Below are positions 41,332 to 50,763 of a stretch of DNA of 64,000 nt, in pieces. The translations under genes were made by a program, and so were the position numbers. This DNA is from an uncultured Roseobacter sp. (GTDB lineage: Bacteria > Pseudomonadota > Alphaproteobacteria > Rhodobacterales > Rhodobacteraceae). The notes under the pieces were generated by a model. It was given only the letters and a program-made list of their open reading frames with translations. It searched no databases and was not told where the DNA came from. Every line of letters starts with the position of its first letter. Position 1 is the first letter of the stretch. The stretch covers positions 369,252 to 433,251 of the forward strand of contig NZ_CANLQB010000005.1 of assembly GCF_947493125.1 (NCBI RefSeq), given 5' to 3'.

Positions 41332-44187
41332 CTAGCTGGCGGCGCGTTCGGCGGGTTGGAAGCCGATCGCGTCGGAGGCGGCAAACCGTCCGCCCTCGAT
41401 CTTCTTGATCTTTCCGGCGCGCAGCAGCTGTCCGAAGCACCGCAGCCCGTCTTCGCGGCTGAATGCGCCGCAGTCGGCCTGGCGCACGCGGGTCATCAGC
41501 TGCGGGCGGGAGAAATGCGCGTGCTCCTCGACGAAGGAAAGATAGGCTGCTGCCGCCTCCATCACCTCGGGCAGGGTGGTGGCGCCCACCTCTTCGCTGT
41601 AGTCGGCAAAGCCGGTATCCTGCATGAAGTCGGCATCGTCCTCCAGGGTGGCCGCGACGCGGCGGGGTGTGACCGGGTCGCTTGGCGGCGGGGCGTCGGT
41701 GTCGATCCGCTGCTCGGCGACCAGTTTCAGCGGCCTTGGCTGCGTCTCCGTCGGGCGTTCGGTGCGCGCGCCCGAGGCTGAGGGGCGCCGGGGTTTGACG
41801 ACCTCGGCGAGATCGCTGCGGTAGGCCTTGGTGGTGTCTTCCTCGGGCGGGTCTGTCTGCATGGTCTTGTCGGCAAAACGCGCGGCCACGGCGGCCCGCA
41901 GATGGGCGAAGGCGCTGCGCCGGGTGGCGCCCTCGGGCTCCTTCATCTGCTGGTCTGCCTCGGCCATCAGCCGCGAGACGTCTTCGGCGCTGTGGGTTTC
42001 AACGGCGCGGGGACCCTGCTCCTCGGAGGGGGCCGCGCCGGTCTCGTCGTCGGCGCCGGTGGCGACGGCCTCCAGTTCGCGCTGGAGCGCCTCTTCCTCA
42101 GCGGCGGAGAGCACGGGGCGGGTGTTGAACTCCTCCAGATCACCGGCTTCGAGTGCGGCCTCGAGGTCTGCGCGGTCGACCTTCAGGACGCGCCCTTTGA
42201 CGGGTGCGATCTCAGAGGACAGCTCCTCCGGCACTTCGTCGGGCTCGGCGTCCTGTGCCGTCGGGGGGGTGTCGGTCGCCTCGGGTTCGGGGTCGTCGAC
42301 GATCTGGTCAAAGAGGTTTTCGTCGATATCATCAGCCTCATCAGCCTCATCAGCCTCATCAGCCTCATCAGCCTCATCAGCCTCATCAGCCTCATCAGCC
42401 TCATCAGCGGCACGCGGCTTGTCGGTGGCCTGAGGCTCATCCGTCTCCTCGGGTGCAGGGGGGTCGTCAGGCGCGAGGGTTTCGACGAGCGCGTCAAAGG
42501 ATGTCTCGATCGCCGTCTCGGGGGAGGCGTCCTCCTCGGCAGTCCGCTCATCCAGCCGGCTGAGCAGGGCGGCAATGTCATCCTCGCCGTCAGCGTCGGG
42601 GTCCTGTACCGTTGCAACGGTGTCCGTGTCGCCCGGCTCCTCATCGGCCAGGGCGTCGTCGATGTCCTGTGACCAGGCGGTCAGATCAGCGCTGTCGAGG
42701 GGCGCGGTCTCCTGGTCTGCGTCGCGCTCCATCTCCGCTGTGGCGTCGGGGACGTCGATGGCGGGCGGCGTCTCTTCGGAGACATCGTCCTCCTCATAGA
42801 TCTCGTCGTCATGGCGCGAGACGACATCGCGGATGCGCTGCAGTTTTGCGGCGAGGCTCTCCGAAGACGCGCCGCGCGGTTTCTCGTCCTGCGGCACGGG
42901 GGCGGCTGTGTCGAAGGCGGAGAAGGGCGCGGGCGCGTCGAGGTCGACGTCCATTTCGGGCTCGAAGGTGTCCGATGGCGGGCTGTCGGCGAAGAAGGCC
43001 TGAGCATCCTGCGCTGCCACATCCAAAACGTCCGACGCGCGGATCTGTTGCGGGGCCGGGGGGTCTTCGTCCGAAGTGTCGGACGGTGCGATGGCCTCAT
43101 CTTCGAGGTGGTCCTCCGCCTCCGGGGCGTTGTCATCCCCCGGTTCTGCGACGGTGTGCTGGTCTTCCGGCGGCGCGGGGGCCTCGCTTGGCGGGATGGC
43201 CTCTGCGATGGGCGTGTGTGTGTCTTCTGCGGCCTCGGCGTGCGCTGCGTCCGGTTGGTCCTCCGCTGCGTCCTCCTCGACGGCGCCGTCATGCTCAGCC
43301 TCTGCGACGGCGTGTGGGTCTTCCGGCGGCGCGGCGGCGTCGCTCGGCGGGACGGCCTCTGCGACGGGCGCGTGCGCGTCTTCTGCGGCCTCAGCGAGCG
43401 CCGCGTCCAGCTGATCCTCCCATGCGTCCTCCTCGGGGGCGTTGTCACCCTCCGCATCCGCGACGGCATGCTGGTCTTCCAGCGGAGGGGCTGCGTCGTT
43501 TTGCGCCGTGGTCTCCGCGACGGGGGCGCCCTCTTGCTCTGTGGCCTCGGGACGCGGCGTGTCCGACTCGTCCGGCGGTGCATCGGCGATGTCGTCCTCG
43601 GTGGCGGGGGCGTCCGGGTGCTCTGCCTGTGGCTCCACATGCGCCTCGGCGACAGGTGCGGTGCTCTCATCGACGGCTGCTGCATCCGGTGCGGGCGCCT
43701 GCTCTGGTGTTGCGGCAGGAGGGCTCTCCGCTTCGTCTGCCGGTGCCTCGGCGACCGCATCGGCCTGTGCCTCCGGGTGGTCCCGAGGTGTATCTTCAGC
43801 GGTGATCGGGGCCTGCGCCTCGGTTGCGCTCTCGGGCTGCGCGGCGTCATCGGAGGGCCCATCCGGATCGCCGGTGGCCGCCTGCGCGGGGGGGTCCTCG
43901 GCTGTCGCGGCCGGGGGCCGGGGGAGGGGATCGTCATGCGCCTTGAGCAGAATCTGCCCGTCACGCTCCTGGGCTTCGACGCGGCGGGCGACTTCCCGTT
44001 CGGCGATCCGGGCCAGCATATCGGCATCGGGCTGCGGCGGTTCCGCGCCGAAATAGCGGTCATCCGCCGCAAGATCACGAAAGTACTCCGCAATGACCTT
44101 CATTGTCCCAAAGGAATCGTCAAAGCCTTCCAGGGTGCAGGAAAACGTTCCATAAGAGACTGTCAAAATCTTGTTGTTCGTCATCAT
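41332..44187 (-). CDS. very acidic, repeat-rich protein with conserved ends (951 aa)
   Basis: A 951-residue protein (or 950 from the second ATG) without signal peptide. Residues 1-70 are ordered and look conserved ([25 protein letters not shown]); the last 80-100 residues form a second ordered helical domain ([43 protein letters not shown]). Between them lie about 700 Asp/Glu/Ala/Pro-rich residues, probably disordered. They include about three imperfect 50-residue repeats ([23 protein letters not shown] and relatives) and eight EAD triplets. I do not recognise the family; a scaffold or DNA-mimic role is speculation. It is divergent from the thiamine pyrophosphokinase gene. Confidence 0.8.
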   Translation of the reverse strand: MMTNNKILTVSYGTFSCTLEGFDDSFGTMKVIAEYFRDLAADDRYFGAEPPQPDADMLARIAEREVARRVEAQERDGQILLKAHDDPLPRPPAATAEDPPAQAATGDPDGPSDDAAQPESATEAQAPITAEDTPRDHPEAQADAVAEAPADEAESPPAATPEQAPAPDAAAVDESTAPVAEAHVEPQAEHPDAPATEDDIADAPPDESDTPRPEATEQEGAPVAETTAQNDAAPPLEDQHAVADAEGDNAPEEDAWEDQLDAALAEAAEDAHAPVAEAVPPSDAAAPPEDPHAVAEAEHDGAVEEDAAEDQPDAAHAEAAEDTHTPIAEAIPPSEAPAPPEDQHTVAEPGDDNAPEAEDHLEDEAIAPSDTSDEDPPAPQQIRASDVLDVAAQDAQAFFADSPPSDTFEPEMDVDLDAPAPFSAFDTAAPVPQDEKPRGASSESLAAKLQRIRDVVSRHDDEIYEEDDVSEETPPAIDVPDATAEMERDADQETAPLDSADLTAWSQDIDDALADEEPGDTDTVATVQDPDADGEDDIAALLSRLDERTAEEDASPETAIETSFDALVETLAPDDPPAPEETDEPQATDKPRAADEADEADEADEADEADEADEADEADDIDENLFDQIVDDPEPEATDTPPTAQDAEPDEVPEELSSEIAPVKGRVLKVDRADLEAALEAGDLEEFNTRPVLSAAEEEALQRELEAVATGADDETGAAPSEEQGPRAVETHSAEDVSRLMAEADQQMKEPEGATRRSAFAHLRAAVAARFADKTMQTDPPEEDTTKAYRSDLAEVVKPRRPSASGARTERPTETQPRPLKLVAEQRIDTDAPPPSDPVTPRRVAATLEDDADFMQDTGFADYSEEVGATTLPEVMEAAAAYLSFVEEHAHFSRPQLMTRVRQADCGAFSREDGLRCFGQLLRAGKIKKIEGGRFAASDAIGFQPAERAAS
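42331..42408 (-). repeat. 9-bp microsatellite (eight ATCAGCCTC units)
   Basis: Eight perfect units from 42331 to 42402, then six further matching bases. It lies inside the acidic protein gene and encodes (Glu-Ala-Asp)8. Slippage would change the length in steps of three residues without a frameshift. Confidence 0.95.
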
Positions 44188-44325
44188 CGGATGCTCATCC
44201 TCTGCGCGATCTCAATGGGTCGTTTACCATATCGGACCCGTTCAAACCGGCGCGAATCTGTGCTCATTGCGGTATCATTTCGTGGCAACACTATGTTCTG
44301 TTTCCAAAAAGGGCATTAAACTTAG

Positions 44326-45045
44326 GTGAATACTAAAATTGTAGATAAATCAGCTGCCGTGACCTTGGTCGGAGGCGGGGCGCTGCCGGACGGAGATCTG
44401 GCGGCTGCACTGGCGCTTGCACCGACCTGTGTCGCGGTGGATGGCGGTGCGGATGCGGTGCTGGCGGCAGGCGTGTCGCCCGCCGCCGTGATCGGAGATA
44501 TGGACTCCATCTCGGAGGGCGCTCTGGCCCGGATTCCGGCGGATCGGCAGCACCGGATCGCGGAGCAGGACAGCACCGACTTCGACAAGGCCCTGCGCAG
44601 CATCGCGGCGCCTCTGATCGTTGCGGTGGGGTTTTGCGGGTTGCGGATTGACCATCAGCTGGCGGCGATGCACACGCTGGTGATGCGCCCGGATGTGACC
44701 TGTCTTCTGGTCGGCGCGGAGGACATCATCTTTCTCTGCCCGCGGCAGCTGCGGATCCCGATGGCGCCCGGCACCCGTGTTTCGCTGTTTCCGATGGGGG
44801 CGGTCACGGGGCGGTCCGAGGGGCTGACCTGGCCCATTGAGGGGCTGCAGTTTGCACCGGACGGTGTGTCGGGCACGTCCAACCGCGCGACCGGTGATCT
44901 GATGCTGGAGATGGATGCGCCGGCGATGCTGTGTCTGTTGCCGCGCAGCTTTATGGCAGCGGTTGCGGAGATTTTGCAGGCGCTACCAGAGCCCGCGCGG
45001 TGGCCCGCTCGCGCAGCACCACGTAGAGCCCCGCAAGCATCGTGA
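44326..45045 (+). CDS. thiamine pyrophosphokinase
   Basis: A 239-residue enzyme (GTG start) that transfers pyrophosphate from ATP to thiamine. CVAVDGGADAVLAAGVSPAAVIGDMDS is the catalytic N-terminal domain, DSTDFDKALRSI the substrate aspartates, and FCGLRIDHQLAAMHTLV and SGTSNRATGD the C-terminal beta-barrel. The last 25 residues (ARWPARAAPRRAPQAS) look like read-through of a missing stop and overlap the convergent EamA gene by 95 bp. No TPP riboswitch is visible upstream. Confidence 0.88.
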   Translation: MNTKIVDKSAAVTLVGGGALPDGDLAAALALAPTCVAVDGGADAVLAAGVSPAAVIGDMDSISEGALARIPADRQHRIAEQDSTDFDKALRSIAAPLIVAVGFCGLRIDHQLAAMHTLVMRPDVTCLLVGAEDIIFLCPRQLRIPMAPGTRVSLFPMGAVTGRSEGLTWPIEGLQFAPDGVSGTSNRATGDLMLEMDAPAMLCLLPRSFMAAVAEILQALPEPARWPARAAPRRAPQAS

Positions 45046-45880
45046 TCAGGATGCCCACGGCGGCGAGCGAATTGGGCAGATCCCCGAAGATGACGAAGCC
45101 GATCACGGTGGCGAAGGGGATCTCCAGGTACTGCATGGGCGCCAGCGTGGCTGACGGCGCATAGCGCAGCGACCAGGTCATGAGCAGGTGGGCGACGGTC
45201 CCCAGAAGACCGATGCTCAGCAGCAGGCTCCACTCATAGGAGCTGACGGCGACGAGCTGCAGGTTCCACAGGCCGCTGTTCTGGAAGATCAGCAGGGTTG
45301 GCGCCATCACCGCAATGGCCATCACGCCGCTGACCGCCTGCAGGCTGATCGGGTCGGCGTCGCGGGCGATCTGGCGGGTGACGAGCATGAAGAGGGCGAA
45401 ATTGACGGCCACCGCGATGGGCAGCAATGCGGGCCAGCCGACCTCCTGAAAGCTGGGCTGGACCACGAGCAGCGTGCCGATGAAACCGACGAGGCAGGCC
45501 AGCAGCCGGCGGTGGCCGACCTCTTCCTTCAGGGCGTATTTGCCGAGGATGAGCATGATGAAGGGCATCACGAAGGCGATGGCCACCGCATCGGCGAGCG
45601 GCAGGTATTTCAGGGCGGTGACCATGGCGCCGATGCCGAGGATGTGCAGCAGCGTGCGCACGAAGGTCAGTGTCAGCAGGCGTCCGCGCATCTGCCAGAC
45701 GCGCCCGGTGAGCCAGACCAGCGGGATCAGCACAATGGCCTGCACCGCAAAGCGCACCAGCACCAATTGGCCGACGGGCACGGTCTGTCCGAGGATCTTG
45801 GCCACGGCATCGCCAACCGGTGCCAGGATGCAAAATCCAAGCATCAGCATGATACCAAGCAGAGGGCGATCAGCGGTCAT
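44951..45880 (-). CDS. EamA/DMT-superfamily transporter
   Basis: A 309-residue inner-membrane protein with about ten helices in two EamA halves. LLGIMLMLGFCILAPVGDAVAKILG starts the first; LPLADAVAIAFVMPFIMLILGKYALKEEVG is the hallmark of its end, and the second half ends FATVIGFVIFGDLPNSLAAVGILITMLAGLYVVLRE. The start at 45880 is chosen over the longer frame. The substrate is unknown; relatives export amino acids or metabolites. Its 3' end overlaps the convergent thiamine pyrophosphokinase gene. Confidence 0.9.
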   Translation of the reverse strand: MTADRPLLGIMLMLGFCILAPVGDAVAKILGQTVPVGQLVLVRFAVQAIVLIPLVWLTGRVWQMRGRLLTLTFVRTLLHILGIGAMVTALKYLPLADAVAIAFVMPFIMLILGKYALKEEVGHRRLLACLVGFIGTLLVVQPSFQEVGWPALLPIAVAVNFALFMLVTRQIARDADPISLQAVSGVMAIAVMAPTLLIFQNSGLWNLQLVAVSSYEWSLLLSIGLLGTVAHLLMTWSLRYAPSATLAPMQYLEIPFATVIGFVIFGDLPNSLAAVGILITMLAGLYVVLRERATARALVAPAKSPQPLP

Positions 45881-45941
45881 TGGCGGACCGTAAAGGCGCC
45901 CCTCAATCAATGCAAGAATTGCTTACAAGATGACTCAACTT

Positions 45942-47315
45942 TCAGCAGTTTGGCACATTCACGGCCAGGCCGCCGAGCGAGGTTTCCTTGTATTTCTCCG
46001 CCATGTCCTCGCCGGTCTGCCGCATGGTCTCGATGCAGGCGTCAAGCGGGACGAGATGCGTGCCATCGCCGCGCAGGCTGAGCGAGGCGGCGGAGACGGC
46101 CTTGATCGCGCCCAGACCGTTGCGTTCGATGCATGGCACCTGCACCAGGCCTTTCACGGGGTCGCAGGTCATGCCCAGGTGGTGCTCCAGCGCGATCTCG
46201 GCGGCGTTTTCCACCTGTTCCGGCGTGCCGCCCATCACCGCGCAGAGCCCGGCGGCGGCCATGGCGGCCGCGGAGCCCACTTCGGCCTGGCAGCCGGCTT
46301 CGGCGCCGGAGATCGAGGCGTTGTATTTCACCAGCCCTCCGATGGCGGCGGCCGTGAGCAGGAAGTCCTCCACATGGGCCTCCGAGGCGCCGGGCACGTG
46401 GTCGAGATAGTAGCGCAGGGTCGCGGGCAGCACGCCCGCGGCCCCGTTGGTGGGGGCGGTGACGACCTGGCCCCCGGCGGCGTTCTCCTCGTTCACGGCC
46501 ATCGCATAAACGCTCATCCAGTCGTTGATCGTATGCGGCGGGGTGAGGTTCATGCCGCGCTCGGCCATCAGCTTGTCGTGGATGCCCTTGGCGCGGCGCT
46601 TGACCATGAGACCGCCGGGCAGGGTGCCTTCGGTGCTGAGTCCGCGGTCGATACAGTCGTTCATCACCTGCCAGAGGCGCTGCGTGCCCGTCTTCAACCC
46701 CTCGGCGCCGCCGCGCGAGATTTCGTTGGCGCGTTTCATCGCGGCGATCGAGCGGCCCGAGGCCGCGGCCATCTCCAGCATCTGGGCGGCGGTCTTGAAC
46801 GGGAACGGAACGGGTGCGCCGTCGTCGGTGTCCTTGCCGGCGGCAAGCTCGGCCTCCGTCATCACGAAGCCGCCGCCGATGGAGTAGTAGGTCTCGCGCA
46901 GGATCACGTCGCCCTGGGCGTCCGTGGCCATCAGCATCATGCCATTGGCGTGGCCCTCAAGCGGTGTGTCGAAGTCGAAGATGAGGTCGCTGGCCGGGTC
47001 GAAGGCAAGCTCCGGCAGGCCCGCAGGCCGGATGCTCTTGCGCGCCTTGATCTCGTCCAGTGCCGCGTCGGCCTTCTCGCGGTCATAGGTGTCGGGCACG
47101 AAGCCCGCAAGCCCGAGAATGGTGGCGCGGTCGGTCGCGTGGCCCACGCCGGTGAAGGCGAGCGAGCCGTGCAGCGAGGCGCGCAGCCCGGCAAAGGCAA
47201 AGGGCGAGGCGCGCATCAGGTCGAGAAAGCGGCCCGCGGCCACCATCGGGCCCATCGTGTGCGAGGAGGAGGGGCCGATGCCGACCTTGAACATCTCGAA
47301 GACGGAGAGGAACAT
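45942..47315 (-). CDS. sdaA: L-serine ammonia-lyase (serine dehydratase), iron-sulfur type
   Basis: A 457-residue [4Fe-4S] enzyme that deaminates L-serine to pyruvate. The beta domain starts [24 protein letters not shown] (IGPSSSHT loop). The cluster cysteines lie in the alpha domain: [21 protein letters not shown] and VQVPCIERN. The length matches the fused single-chain form. Its ATG follows the GST stop directly (TAG then ATG), so the two genes form one unit. Confidence 0.96.
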   Translation of the reverse strand: MFLSVFEMFKVGIGPSSSHTMGPMVAAGRFLDLMRASPFAFAGLRASLHGSLAFTGVGHATDRATILGLAGFVPDTYDREKADAALDEIKARKSIRPAGLPELAFDPASDLIFDFDTPLEGHANGMMLMATDAQGDVILRETYYSIGGGFVMTEAELAAGKDTDDGAPVPFPFKTAAQMLEMAAASGRSIAAMKRANEISRGGAEGLKTGTQRLWQVMNDCIDRGLSTEGTLPGGLMVKRRAKGIHDKLMAERGMNLTPPHTINDWMSVYAMAVNEENAAGGQVVTAPTNGAAGVLPATLRYYLDHVPGASEAHVEDFLLTAAAIGGLVKYNASISGAEAGCQAEVGSAAAMAAAGLCAVMGGTPEQVENAAEIALEHHLGMTCDPVKGLVQVPCIERNGLGAIKAVSAASLSLRGDGTHLVPLDACIETMRQTGEDMAEKYKETSLGGLAVNVPNC

Positions 47316-48008
47316 CTAAAGAGCGCTTCCTTCTGAGGGCGTCGGCGCCTGCGGCGCGGTGAATGGTGTCGGGCCGAGGCCTTCCGCCGCCTGGGCGGCG
47401 CGGGTGCTGGCGCGGGTCTCCAACATGAGCGACATGTGGTGCAGCCGGGGGAAAGAGGCAAGGGCAAACCAGCCCGGATCGCTGTCGCGCGGATAGAGCT
47501 GCAGCCAGCGCAGCATCGGGCCGAGGTAGAGGTCGAGCACCGAGGGCGCTTCGCCCGGCGTCCAATGGCTGTCGAGGATCTCCAGGCATCGGAGGATGTT
47601 GGCGCGGGTCCGATCGCGCAGCCGCGCCTGATCGTCGGCGCCGGGGCCGACGTAGGCCGACGGGTAGAACAGCATCCGCAGCGCGGGGTGCAGCGTGTTG
47701 GAGAGGTAGAACAACCATTTCAGGGTCGTGCCGCGCGCGGGACTGTTGGGGGCCGGGGCGAGATGCCCGTGCCGGTCGGCGAGCCAGAGCAGGATGGCGC
47801 CGGTTTCGAACAGGGGGCCCTCCGGCGTCTCCAGCGCGGGGATCAGACCCGCGGGGTTGAGCGCCAGATGGGCCGGTGCGCGCTGCGCGGCGGTGCGGCG
47901 GTCCACAAGATGCGTGCGGTAGGGCAGCGAGAGCTCCTCGAGGGCCAGGCGCACGACGAGCGAGGCATTGTCGGGCGCGTAATGCAATATGTAACGGGGT
48001 GCGGCCAT
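47316..48008 (-). CDS. glutathione S-transferase family protein
   Basis: A 230-residue protein. The N-terminal thioredoxin-like domain reads YILHYAPDNASLVVRLALEELSLPYRTHLVD and GLIPALETPEGPLFETGAILLWLADRHG, with the cis-Pro and ESxAI-like (ETGAI) glutathione-binding loop; the C-terminal half is helical (TLKWLFYLSNTLHPALRMLFYP). The ATG at 48008 is chosen; the longer frame runs into the dispersed repeat. The substrate is unknown. sdaA follows without a gap. Confidence 0.88.
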   Translation of the reverse strand: MAAPRYILHYAPDNASLVVRLALEELSLPYRTHLVDRRTAAQRAPAHLALNPAGLIPALETPEGPLFETGAILLWLADRHGHLAPAPNSPARGTTLKWLFYLSNTLHPALRMLFYPSAYVGPGADDQARLRDRTRANILRCLEILDSHWTPGEAPSVLDLYLGPMLRWLQLYPRDSDPGWFALASFPRLHHMSLMLETRASTRAAQAAEGLGPTPFTAPQAPTPSEGSAL

Positions 48009-48141
48009 ACTGGGCGCATAGCGCGATTCCCCCTTCAGTGGCTTGCGAAAAGCGACGCTTTGCAGCGCGCGGCGGATCTGGCGCGACGGGTGGGTCGTCT
48101 GCCGACCGGCTCCGCTGGTCGGCCCGGCTCTTCCGCCGGGC

Positions 48142-48176
48142 AGCGCCCGACCCCCCTCGATGGGGGAGAGGGCGCT
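48142..48176. repeat. dispersed hairpin repeat, copy 2
   Basis: AGCGCCC, CCCCC-TCGA-TGGGGG and GGGCGCT make the same nested hairpin as copies 1 and 3, preceded by a CGGC...GCCG stem. It lies in the 330-bp divergent space between the GST and rpiA genes, which otherwise should hold both promoters and shows nothing else I recognise. Confidence 0.8.
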
Positions 48177-48338
48177 TCTTCTCCTCCGAACACTGCCCTG
48201 GGGCCCTGTCGCGGTCGGGTCCGGGATCTGCCGAAGAGGGCGCAGGCCCCGGGCTGACCGACCGTCCGAAATCAGCCCTCGCACTGCCTGCGCGAGTTTC
48301 CTATAAGGCGGCAAACGGCTGCCCAAGGAGTCCTGCCC

Positions 48339-49127
48339 ATGCCCTCCGACCTCTCCCCCATCGACAAGGCCAAGTTCGTCGCCGCAAAGCGCGCCGCGCA
48401 GATGGTGGAGCGCGGGATGCGCGTGGGGCTCGGCACCGGCTCCACCGCCGTCTGGCTGGTGCGCTGTCTCGGCGAGATGGTCCGCGAGGGCGGCCTCGAC
48501 TTCAAGGCCGTGCCCACCTCCAGCCAGACCGCGGCCCTGGCCCGCGAAGTCGGCATCGACGTGATCACCCTCGAGGAGGCCAAGTGGCTCGATCTGACGA
48601 TCGACGGGGCCGACGAATTCGACGGGCAATTCGACCTGATCAAGGGCGGCGGCGGCGCGCATCTGCAGGAGAAGATCGTTGCCACCGCCTCGGACCGCAT
48701 GGTGGTCATTGCGGACGCAGGCAAGGCGGTCGAAACCCTGGGCGCCTTCCCGCTGCCTGTGGAGGTGATCCCCTTCGGCTGGCAGGCCACGCAGGCGCTG
48801 GTGGAGGAAACGCTCACCTCGATGGACGTGCTAGGCCGGGAGACGGTGCTGCGCCTGAAGGGCGATGCCCCGTTCCGCACCGATGAGGGCAACCACATCC
48901 TCGATCTGCACCTCAAGCGCATCGGCAATGCGCGGCAGCTGGCGGTGGCGCTCAACCAGATCCCGGGCGTCGTGGAAAACGGCCTCTTCATCGGCATCTG
49001 CGATCAGGTCATCGTCGGCTACGGAGACGGCCGGACCGAGGTGCGCGACGTCGACAAGGGTACCATCGAAACCGGACGGCTCGAGTTCGTCGAGAGCGAC
49101 AACCTCTTCGCCGACCTGTCCGACTGA
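48339..49127 (+). CDS. rpiA: ribose-5-phosphate isomerase A
   Basis: A 262-residue enzyme that interconverts ribose 5-phosphate and ribulose 5-phosphate. Signatures are MRVGLGTGSTAVWLVRCLGE (phosphate loop), LTIDGADEFDGQFDLIKGGGGAHLQEKIVA (with the catalytic Asp and Lys region) and NHILDLHLKRIGN. AAGGAG lies about nine bases before the ATG. gor follows after about 97 bp in the same direction and may share the transcript. Confidence 0.97.
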   Translation: MPSDLSPIDKAKFVAAKRAAQMVERGMRVGLGTGSTAVWLVRCLGEMVREGGLDFKAVPTSSQTAALAREVGIDVITLEEAKWLDLTIDGADEFDGQFDLIKGGGGAHLQEKIVATASDRMVVIADAGKAVETLGAFPLPVEVIPFGWQATQALVEETLTSMDVLGRETVLRLKGDAPFRTDEGNHILDLHLKRIGNARQLAVALNQIPGVVENGLFIGICDQVIVGYGDGRTEVRDVDKGTIETGRLEFVESDNLFADLSD

Positions 49128-49223
49128 GGCACCGCCGGCGTGGGGCCCACGGAATGTGGTAAAGCTGCGCCACCTGCTTATATAGAGGTCTCCAAGACCG
49201 AAAGACCCTGAAAGGCCACGCCG

Positions 49224-50687
49224 ATGAGCGACTTTGACTATGATCTCTTTGTCATCGGCGGAGGATCGGGCGGCGTGCGGGCGGCGCGTGTGGCCGCAGG
49301 CGAGGCCGGCGCCAAGGTGGCGCTTGCCGAAGACGACCGCTATGGCGGGACCTGCGTGATCCGCGGCTGCGTGCCGAAAAAGCTGATGGTCTTTGCCAGC
49401 GAATATGCCGGCGTGGTCGAGGATGCGGCCTCCTATGGTTGGGATCTCAAGCAGGGGCCCTTCGACTGGCACTCCTTCCAGTCGCGCCTCAACACCGAGT
49501 TGGACCGGCTCGAACAGGTCTATCGCGATCTGCTGAAGGGCTCAGGGGTCGATACGTTCGATGCGCGGGCCACCGTCGCCGGGCCGCATGAGGTCAAGCT
49601 GTCGACGGGCGAGACCAAGAGCGCCAAGCACATCCTTGTCGCCACGGGCGGGCACCCGGTGCGGCCGAACCTGCCGAACGCGCATCTGGGGATCGTTTCG
49701 GACGACATCTTTCACCTTGAAAGCCTGCCCAAATCGCTGCTGATCGTGGGCGGCGGCTATATCGCCTGCGAGTTCGCCTGCATCATGCACGGGCTGGGCG
49801 TCGAGGTGACGCAATATTATCGCGGGGCGCAGATCCTGCGTGGCTTTGACGATGAGGCGCGCGGGCTGGTGGCGGAATCGATGCGCGAGCGTGGGATTGA
49901 TCTGCGCGTGGGCACCAATATCGTGGAGATGGCGCCCGCCAGTGACGACCACACCGCGAGCTGGACGGGCACCGCTTCGGATGCGGCGATGGGCGCCGAT
50001 GCCAAGCAGCGCCAGGAGATGCAGCAGGAGGCCGAGGCGGCGCGCGGCCCGATCTGGGTCAAATCGACCAATGGCGGCGAGCGGGTCTTCGATATGGTCC
50101 TGTTCGCAACGGGGCGCGACCCGAATACGGCGGACATGGGGCTCGAAGAGGTTGGTGTGAAGCTGGGCCGCCGCGGACAGATCGAAGTGGACAAGTACAG
50201 CCAGACCGCCGTACCGTCGATCTATGCCATCGGCGATGTGACCGACCGGGTGAACCTGACGCCCGTCGCGATCCGCGAGGGCATGGCGTTTGTGGAGACG
50301 GTGTTCAAGGGCAACCCGACGCCGGTCGATCACGCGTTGATCCCCTCGGCGATTTTCACCCAGCCCGAGATGGGCACGGTGGGGCTCAGCGAGGAAGACG
50401 CCCGCGATCAGGAGGCGGTGGAGGTCTATTGCACCTCCTTCCGTCCGATGCAGACCGCCTTTGCGGGGCGGTCCGACCGGGTGCTGATGAAGCTGGTGGT
50501 GTCGCAGGCCTCGCGGAAGGTTTTGGGCTGTCACATCGTCGCACCGCATGCGGGCGAGATGATCCAGCTCGCGGGGGTTGCGGTCAAGATGGGTGCGACC
50601 AAAGAGGATTTCGACCGCACGGTCGCGGTGCATCCCACGATGTCGGAAGAGATCGTGACGATGCGGACACCCATGCGCACGGCTTGA
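49224..50687 (+). CDS. gor: glutathione-disulfide reductase
   Basis: A 487-residue FAD enzyme that reduces oxidised glutathione with NADPH. LFVIGGGSGGVRAARVAA binds FAD, the redox pair is C44/C49 in GGTCVIRGCVPKKLM, LLIVGGGYIACEFACIMHGLG binds NADPH, and the C-terminal His-Glu pair lies in VHPTMSEEIVTM. A hydrophilic insert of about 30 residues in the NADPH domain (SWTGTASDAAMGADAKQRQE) makes it longer than the E. coli form. AAAGGCC lies before the ATG. Confidence 0.95.
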   Translation: MSDFDYDLFVIGGGSGGVRAARVAAGEAGAKVALAEDDRYGGTCVIRGCVPKKLMVFASEYAGVVEDAASYGWDLKQGPFDWHSFQSRLNTELDRLEQVYRDLLKGSGVDTFDARATVAGPHEVKLSTGETKSAKHILVATGGHPVRPNLPNAHLGIVSDDIFHLESLPKSLLIVGGGYIACEFACIMHGLGVEVTQYYRGAQILRGFDDEARGLVAESMRERGIDLRVGTNIVEMAPASDDHTASWTGTASDAAMGADAKQRQEMQQEAEAARGPIWVKSTNGGERVFDMVLFATGRDPNTADMGLEEVGVKLGRRGQIEVDKYSQTAVPSIYAIGDVTDRVNLTPVAIREGMAFVETVFKGNPTPVDHALIPSAIFTQPEMGTVGLSEEDARDQEAVEVYCTSFRPMQTAFAGRSDRVLMKLVVSQASRKVLGCHIVAPHAGEMIQLAGVAVKMGATKEDFDRTVAVHPTMSEEIVTMRTPMRTA

Positions 50688-50763
50688 ATTTCGCGCAACC
50701 GCGCGTACCTATGGCATGATTTTCAATCGCAGAGATACGCGATTTAGGAGGGAAAGAGACTGA

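Noticed and set aside
42204..43805. Long open frames opposite the acidic protein gene, up to about 500 codons
   Set aside because: They mirror the codon pattern of the Glu/Ala/Asp-rich gene and are low-complexity Arg/Ser/Gly or Leu/Val/Arg strings without domains.
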